Assembly: GCA_020024285.1 (NCBI GenBank)
Contig: JAHHTZ010000005.1
Location: forward strand, 62,001 to 126,000
Direction: 5' to 3'
Length of the DNA: 64,000 nucleotides
From: Oscillospiraceae bacterium
Lineage (GTDB): Bacteria > Bacillota > Clostridia > Oscillospirales > Ruminococcaceae
Program-made: the position numbers and the translations under genes
Notes under the pieces: model-generated
What the model saw: the letters and a program-made list of their open reading frames with translations, nothing else
Told to the model about the DNA's origin: nothing
Database searches by the model: none
Shown: piece after piece, positions 59,451 through 64,000 of the stretch
Layout: every line of letters starts with the position of its first letter
Numbering within the stretch: position 1 is the stretch's first letter

Positions 59451-60191
59451 ATGCCAAATCTCTATCTCAGTCCCTCCATGCAGGAATACAACAAATACGT
59501 CGGAGGGGGAAACGAAGAATACTACATGAACCTTTTGGCGGATGACCTTGTGCCGTATCTCATCGCAAGCGGCATCTCCTACACAAGAAACGACCCCAAC
59601 ACCCAGACCCTCTCGCAGGTGATCCAGCAGTCGAACGCGGGGCAGTTCGACCTGCATCTTGCGCTTCATTCCAACGCCGCAGGCGAAGGAAAAGAGGGGA
59701 CCGTGCGCGGGGTGGAGGTGTACTACAATCCACAAAACGAATGGTCGAAGAAGGCGGCGGAGTTCGTGGCGCAGGAGATGAAGAAGATCTACCCGGACCC
59801 GTCCCTTGTGAAGATCCTCCCGACCGACACACTGGCGGAGGTCCTCAAGGTCAATGCGCCCTCTGTTTTGGTGGAGGTGGGCTACCACGACAACGAGCAG
59901 GATGCCCAATGGATTCGCAGCAATCTCCCGGAAATCGCCGGTGCGCTGGCAAAGGCGGTCACTGCTTATTTTGGAATCCCGTGCGTCGCACCGCAGATCA
60001 TTCGCCGCGCCACCGTCCACACGGGCGGCGCAAACCTGCATCTGCGCAAGTTCCCGTCCACGCAGTCCGAAAGCCTCGCCCTCATGCCAAACGGCAGCAA
60101 GGTGATCGTCTATTCCCAAATCGGAAACGGCTGGAGTGTCGTCGGATACTGCGGAAAAATCGGCTATGCCGCAAGCGAATACCTCATCTGA
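59451..60191 (+). CDS. N-acetylmuramoyl-L-alanine amidase with SH3 domain
   Basis: A 246-residue protein after AAGGAGG, without a signal peptide. Amidase_3 elements are LHLALHSNAAG (His and substrate region, about residues 63-73), GVEVYYNPQ and VLVEVGYHDNEQDA (Glu, about 134-147). The C-terminal 60 residues form an SH3b-like domain (ANLHLRKFPSTQSESLALMP). It starts 15 bases after cotJC, so it is probably the fourth gene of the cotJ operon and its transcription would depend on prophage excision or a local promoter. A role in spore or mother-cell wall processing is plausible. Confidence 0.85.
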   Translation: MPNLYLSPSMQEYNKYVGGGNEEYYMNLLADDLVPYLIASGISYTRNDPNTQTLSQVIQQSNAGQFDLHLALHSNAAGEGKEGTVRGVEVYYNPQNEWSKKAAEFVAQEMKKIYPDPSLVKILPTDTLAEVLKVNAPSVLVEVGYHDNEQDAQWIRSNLPEIAGALAKAVTAYFGIPCVAPQIIRRATVHTGGANLHLRKFPSTQSESLALMPNGSKVIVYSQIGNGWSVVGYCGKIGYAASEYLI

Positions 60192-60215
60192 TCTCCTGCC
60201 ATTGATTTTATAGGA

Positions 60216-60256
60216 AAGAAGCGGTATCCGGGGTTTCCCCGGATACCGCTTCTTTT
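60216..60256. terminator. bidirectional terminator
   Basis: AAGAAGCGGTATCCGGGG / CCCCGGATACCGCTTCTT with a TTT loop and TTTT tail, between the amidase and the convergent DUF1177 gene. Confidence 0.93.
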
Positions 60257-60273
60257 GGATACCAAGCTTCAAT

Positions 60274-61227
60274 TTAGATTTGATGCGATTCGTGCATGCC
60301 AAGAGTTTGGATGTGATCCATCGGACCATACAATGCAATGATCTTCTGGTACTCATTTTCATCATAAAACCGGCATCGTCCTTCGCCGTATGCTTTTGCA
60401 GTTTCGAGCATAAAACGCGCTGCTGTTTCTACATCGTTAAAGTGTGTTGCGCCGGATGCGCACCCCGGAACGATGGTTTCTGTCGTGATTGCCACGCCAA
60501 CAACCGGTGCTTTGGTTGCGGTGGATGGCTGAAGAATGCTGTTGAGATGGTACAAGCCATTGCCGTATGGGGTAATGTCCTGCATGGACAGGGCAAATAC
60601 GCATGGCAGCTCTCCGGTTACAATTTCCATTACAGAGAGGATATCCTCGCTGACGCGCAGGATGTAACCTTCCTTCACCGTTGGAGAAACCGCGATCCCT
60701 CGTTTGTTGCAGATCCGATTGCCTTTTGTAGTGTCAACGCAGAGGATCGCGTCCAGAGAATCGTCCACTTCCTCCCGATTCATCTCCGCCATGCTGACCG
60801 GGGAATCCATAAACGGAACCGGCTTGTGAGGCAGAGTCGGTGCATTGGGGCAAACATGAGTTGAGATAAAGACGTCCCCGTTCAGAGCATCGCCTCTCTG
60901 CCGCATACTGAGCAGCTCTGCTGCTGCACTCAAGGCTGCCAATGCTCCGTCACCGTCGGAAACAAAGCCTGTCACCTCCGGACGGGCACCAATGCCGCCC
61001 AATCTTCCCAGCAGACCGATCGTCGGTGTTGTTCCGCCGCTGGATTTTCCGTTCTTTCCGGGAACACGAACACGAACCATATCGGTGTATCCTTTGGCAC
61101 CCTTGACCGGATAGGTTTCCACGTCTGCGTTAGGATCGATTCCGATGAGATATTCCTTTACCTTCTCGCCGGATGCTTCTGCATGATCCAAAATATCATA
61201 TAATTCCATCAAATGTTTCAAAACCAC
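60274..61227 (-). CDS. DUF1177 family protein
   Basis: A 317-residue protein starting with GTG at 61227 after AGGGAGG. It matches DUF1177, a family related to AroM-like and D-aminopeptidase-like hydrolase folds: PTIGLLGRLGGIGARPEVTG, VSDGDGALAALSAAAELL, and FISTHVCPNAPTLPHKPVPF. Functions in the family are not firmly known. It is the last gene of a four-gene unit with an M20 amidohydrolase and two membrane proteins. Confidence 0.85.
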   Translation of the reverse strand: MVLKHLMELYDILDHAEASGEKVKEYLIGIDPNADVETYPVKGAKGYTDMVRVRVPGKNGKSSGGTTPTIGLLGRLGGIGARPEVTGFVSDGDGALAALSAAAELLSMRQRGDALNGDVFISTHVCPNAPTLPHKPVPFMDSPVSMAEMNREEVDDSLDAILCVDTTKGNRICNKRGIAVSPTVKEGYILRVSEDILSVMEIVTGELPCVFALSMQDITPYGNGLYHLNSILQPSTATKAPVVGVAITTETIVPGCASGATHFNDVETAARFMLETAKAYGEGRCRFYDENEYQKIIALYGPMDHIQTLGMHESHQI

Positions 61228-61248
61228 TGCGGAGTCCTCCCTTTTGCT

Positions 61249-62391
61249 CTATTCTTCACAGAGAACGTCAAGACCGCTCATTGCCAAAAGTTTTACAGCG
61301 GTATGCAGCGCACGCTTGCCTTCTTCGCCGCCGGCAGCTTTTGCGAACTCTCTGGTATGGGTTGCGATTCCTTCCTTCAAGCCGATATAAGCCTGGATCG
61401 CAGGGATCTCGTGCGTCACATTGCCAACATCAGTTGAGCCGATGCCCTGTGTCAGATCGCGCTCGATGTAAGGCTCATGAATGAGCTCCATATTGTTTCT
61501 GAAATAGGAAACAAGCTTCTGATTGTTTCGTACTTCCTTCGTGATTTCATCCTTTTGCTGGATTTCCACGGTTGTGCCGGTACACAGTGCAGCGCCCTTT
61601 GCACAGTCCTCGATGATTTTAATTACTTCCTGCAAGTATTCAAATTCCAGTGCGCGAATATTGAACAGACAAACGGCATGGTCGGTGATGGTATTGTGTG
61701 CAGTGCCGCCCTCGGTGATGATGCCATGAACGCGGGTATAATCCTTAAAATGCAGTCTCATTGCATCAACAGCATTGAACATCTGGATCACACCGCTCAA
61801 AGCGTTTGCGCCTCTCCATGGGAATGCTGCTGCATGGGCTGGCTTGCCCTGGAATGTAAATTCCAGATTGACACTGGCAAAAGAAATATCGTCCGGAATG
61901 GTGGCATCGGTTGGATGCATGATCATTGCAGCATCCAGACCCTCAAAAGCGCCTTCACGCAGCATCAGGATCTTTCCGCCCACGCGTTCCTCTGCCGGGG
62001 TGCCGATCACCTTCAAAACGCCGCCCAGATTATTTTCCTGCATGATTTCTTTCAGTACAACGCCTGCACCTGCGGAGCTTGTACCAATGATATTGTGACC
62101 GCATCCGTGACCGATCTCCGGAAGGGCATCATACTCTGCCATAAAGGCAATTTTTTTGCCGGGTTTTCCGGTGTCGTAAACAGCTTCAAATGAGGTCTCC
62201 AAACCGGCGATCCCTTTTTTTACCTGAAAGCCGTTGTTTTCCAACAGGGTGCACAGTGCTTCCTGCCCCTTAAACTCGGTGAATGCCAGCTCCGGATTGT
62301 TGAAAATATGGGAGGAAACCTTCTCAAATTCTTCTTTGTGGGAAGCAGCGGATGCTTCGATGGCTTTTTTCATGGATTCTTTCGTATTCAT
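61249..62391 (-). CDS. M20-family amidohydrolase (AbgB/HipO-like)
   Basis: A 380-residue metallopeptidase. EYDALPEIGHGCGHN holds the metal ligand Asp and His (about residues 86-100). EERVGGK (Glu pair), MIMHPTD and HAAAFPWRGANAL match the M20D dimerisation and active-site motifs. These enzymes remove acyl or aminobenzoyl groups from amino acids. GGAGCGATA precedes the start. It is cotranscribed with the DUF1177 gene downstream. Confidence 0.9.
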   Translation of the reverse strand: MNTKESMKKAIEASAASHKEEFEKVSSHIFNNPELAFTEFKGQEALCTLLENNGFQVKKGIAGLETSFEAVYDTGKPGKKIAFMAEYDALPEIGHGCGHNIIGTSSAGAGVVLKEIMQENNLGGVLKVIGTPAEERVGGKILMLREGAFEGLDAAMIMHPTDATIPDDISFASVNLEFTFQGKPAHAAAFPWRGANALSGVIQMFNAVDAMRLHFKDYTRVHGIITEGGTAHNTITDHAVCLFNIRALEFEYLQEVIKIIEDCAKGAALCTGTTVEIQQKDEITKEVRNNQKLVSYFRNNMELIHEPYIERDLTQGIGSTDVGNVTHEIPAIQAYIGLKEGIATHTREFAKAAGGEEGKRALHTAVKLLAMSGLDVLCEE

Positions 62392-62430
62392 GGCATATCG
62401 CTCCTTTACTGAATAAATGATATTAGGTGA

Positions 62431-62895
62431 TTAAATGAGCTGTTTTGCGCTCAGGATGATCTGAGAAACCAGAGCAGAGAACCAGTAGGTGGAAGTCATT
62501 ACAACAAAGGAAACAATAACGATCTTCCAACTGAGTTTTTTAAGAACACCAAGCTGTTCTCCAACGGAAATCCCGGCAAATGCCAGCAGAGGAAGTCCAA
62601 CCAGACCGAAGTTCAGTTTTCCAACGGTGGACACGATAAAATCGGACAGGGGAGAAATGGGAAGTGTCAGGAAGAAGGAGATCAAGGTTGCCCACGCAAA
62701 TCCGGGCAGGTTTGGATGCTTTACAACGTTTTTCAGGACGATTGACAGCACCACCATCAAAAAGCTGATTGCGCTTGCAATCACCAGCTCCTTAAGCGGG
62801 GTGTGCAGTGAAAACATCTGTACTGCACAAATAATGACATAAACAAACAGTACGATTTTTATTTGCTCCAGAATATTGGATACAGTTTCTTTCAT
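62431..62895 (-). CDS. small membrane protein paired with DUF3100
   Basis: The start at 62895 follows AGGAAAGGGG, giving 154 residues; the frame runs further into the DUF3100 gene without a site. It has four hydrophobic helices (about 12-28, 32-52, 62-80, 120-140). The pair with DUF3100 recalls two-part membrane carriers, and it probably transports the substrate of the hydrolase encoded downstream. It lies 8 bases after the DUF3100 stop. Confidence 0.7.
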   Translation of the reverse strand: MKETVSNILEQIKIVLFVYVIICAVQMFSLHTPLKELVIASAISFLMVVLSIVLKNVVKHPNLPGFAWATLISFFLTLPISPLSDFIVSTVGKLNFGLVGLPLLAFAGISVGEQLGVLKKLSWKIVIVSFVVMTSTYWFSALVSQIILSAKQLI

Positions 62896-62902
62896 GGTAT
62901 GA

Positions 62903-63781
62903 TTAGCCCCTTTCCTGAGTTGAGGATTCTTCTTCCGCTTTTTTGCCAAACACTTTTACTCTCAAGTTTTCAATCGGTTTATGCAGCTTCTTGTACAGGA
63001 AGTTTGCCAGAGGAAGTGCAACAAACAGTTCCATGTAAACACCGGTGACAGAGGTCAGCAAGCCGCTTGTAGCAGAATATGCGAGGATTTCTTCTTCAAA
63101 CTGCGGTGCAGCATTGACCAGAGCAGCTGTAGCAGCCTGCATCATCGAGGCACTTCCCATACCGGAAGCCATCGCAAGTGCAAACGGATGAAAACCGATC
63201 ATCAAGCTGACAGGAGCGAGAAAGGAGTAGAATAATGTGCCGAAAACGCTTCCGCTGATATAAGTACCCAATGTGCCGATGCCTTCTGAGGACTGTAAAC
63301 CGTATTTATCACCGATGATGCCCAGCGCAGTATCGCGGCACAGGGAGAAGGTGGAGCCGACAGAGCTTCTTCCCAACCCGATGAACAAAGCCAGTGGAAG
63401 TGCGATGAACATGGTACCCAGGTTACCGAACTCCTGAAGGACCAATGCCAGTCCGGATTCAAATACAACGCCGATTTTCGGGCCGGCGCTGATACCGAAC
63501 ATGATACCAAGCGGATACAGTACGAGAGACAGCAGGAACGGTGCGCGCTCAATCTCTCTTTGTCCGATCAGCTTTTTGATTGCGGGGATCACTTTTCCAA
63601 GCAGATGCGGAGAGAGGAGAATACCAAGTAAAATTGCCCAGATCATGGTCATGATTTTTACTTCGATTCCCATAACGCTAAACTTGAGCGGACCGATTGC
63701 TTCAGCAATGATACAAATAACCAGGGAAACCACCATACAGTTTATGGTACCTGTCCCGGCTTTTTTGTTTGTTTCTTCCAT
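62903..63781 (-). CDS. DUF3100 integral membrane protein
   Basis: A 292-residue multi-helix protein of the DUF3100 family (GPLKFSVMGIEVKIMTMIWA, LYPLGIMFGISAGPKIG, LGRSSVGSTFSLCRDTALGI, MASGMGSASMMQAATAAL). About eight membrane helices with glycine-rich re-entrant segments suggest a carrier. The first gene of the operon, with AAGGAGG 9 bases before the ATG. It associates with M20 and DUF1177 genes, pointing to uptake and hydrolysis of an amide or peptide-like compound. Confidence 0.85.
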   Translation of the reverse strand: MEETNKKAGTGTINCMVVSLVICIIAEAIGPLKFSVMGIEVKIMTMIWAILLGILLSPHLLGKVIPAIKKLIGQREIERAPFLLSLVLYPLGIMFGISAGPKIGVVFESGLALVLQEFGNLGTMFIALPLALFIGLGRSSVGSTFSLCRDTALGIIGDKYGLQSSEGIGTLGTYISGSVFGTLFYSFLAPVSLMIGFHPFALAMASGMGSASMMQAATAALVNAAPQFEEEILAYSATSGLLTSVTGVYMELFVALPLANFLYKKLHKPIENLRVKVFGKKAEEESSTQERG

Positions 63782-63822
63782 TATAAATTTCCTCCTTTTT
63801 TTGTTGCTGAATTCTTCCCCAT

Positions 63823-63850
63823 AGTATCATTCTGTTTTTTATCTGTCCAA
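63823..63850 (-). promoter_or_regulatory. probable promoter of the DUF3100-M20-DUF1177 operon
   Basis: Minus-strand TTGGAC (63850-63845), 16 bases, GATACT (63828-63823), 42 bases before the first gene. The remaining bases up to 64000 are AT-rich and hold no gene. Confidence 0.5.
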
Positions 63851-64000
63851 TAGATATATCGCACCGAATTGATAGCCAATCAGCTATTATTTTGTCAAAA
63901 TAGATTCATTTTTACGCGAATTCATTTTCTAAAAGACCAATTTGATTTGCGATAGAACATCGTGAAAAATTTGTAACAGAATTATGTATAAAACGCTTGT

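Noticed and set aside
58989..60365. 458-residue minus-strand ORF over attR, cotJC end and amidase
   Set aside because: It crosses three plus-strand coding regions and a terminator and has no ribosome site.
1..64000. CRISPR arrays, rRNA genes, insertion sequences
   Set aside because: I saw no spaced direct repeats, no rRNA-like sequence and no transposase gene.

Overview
The window reads as the chromosome of an anaerobic, endospore-forming member of the Clostridia (Firmicutes), most like the Oscillospiraceae/Ruminococcaceae. The evidence is strong Shine-Dalgarno sites throughout, a DnaD plus DnaC/DnaI-type helicase-loader pair, an FtsE-FtsX-M23 hydrolase cluster and a cotJABC spore-coat operon. 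I cannot name the species.

Layout. (1) 1-12.8 kb is host chromosome: a partial 2-hydroxycarboxylate transporter, small hypothetical genes, dnaD and helicase loader, a PHP phosphoesterase, a YpsA-like SLOG protein, a PucR/CdaR-type regulator, ftsE-ftsX-M23 activator and a lipoprotein. (2) 12.9-13.6 kb is cotJA, cotJB and only the first third of cotJC. (3) 13.6-59.0 kb is a complete 45,419-bp prophage. In order it carries a large serine recombinase (minus strand, 14 bp from the left junction), three repeated promoter-terminator modules, a repressor with divergent promoters, small early genes, an HUH-type replication protein, PcfK/PcfJ-like genes, a VRR-NUC nuclease, ParA/ParB, a sigma-like late regulator, a lambda-type head module, a P2/Mu-type contractile tail and baseplate with fibres, lysis genes, and an AT-rich right-hand cargo block (putative defence genes). 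(4) 59.0-60.2 kb is the remaining two thirds of cotJC followed by a cell-wall amidase. (5) 60.2-64 kb is a minus-strand operon of DUF3100 membrane protein, small membrane protein, M20 amidohydrolase and DUF1177 protein.

The most striking observation is that the prophage splits cotJC inside the codons of a manganese-catalase metal-ligand motif (TEELAH). The two junctions carry an identical 17-bp core, ACAGAAGAACTGGCGCA, at 13576-13592 and 58995-59011. Joining across the core gives one uninterrupted 208-residue CotJC frame. A serine recombinase beside the left core, inside a mother-cell spore-coat gene, is the arrangement of the skin element in sigK and of SP-beta in spsM of Bacillus. I therefore propose a sporulation-timed excision switch for cotJC. 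The sequence shows the arrangement; the developmental timing is inference.

The element also has plasmid-like traits (HUH replication initiator, ParAB with a perfect palindrome between the genes, conjugative-plasmid PcfJ/PcfK homologues). At its right end lies a block of lower-GC cargo: a deoxyribosyltransferase-like protein, a solitary HicB, an OLD-type ATPase-TOPRIM protein, and a two-gene unit of an AAA ATPase with a nuclease-like partner that I do not recognise as a named system.
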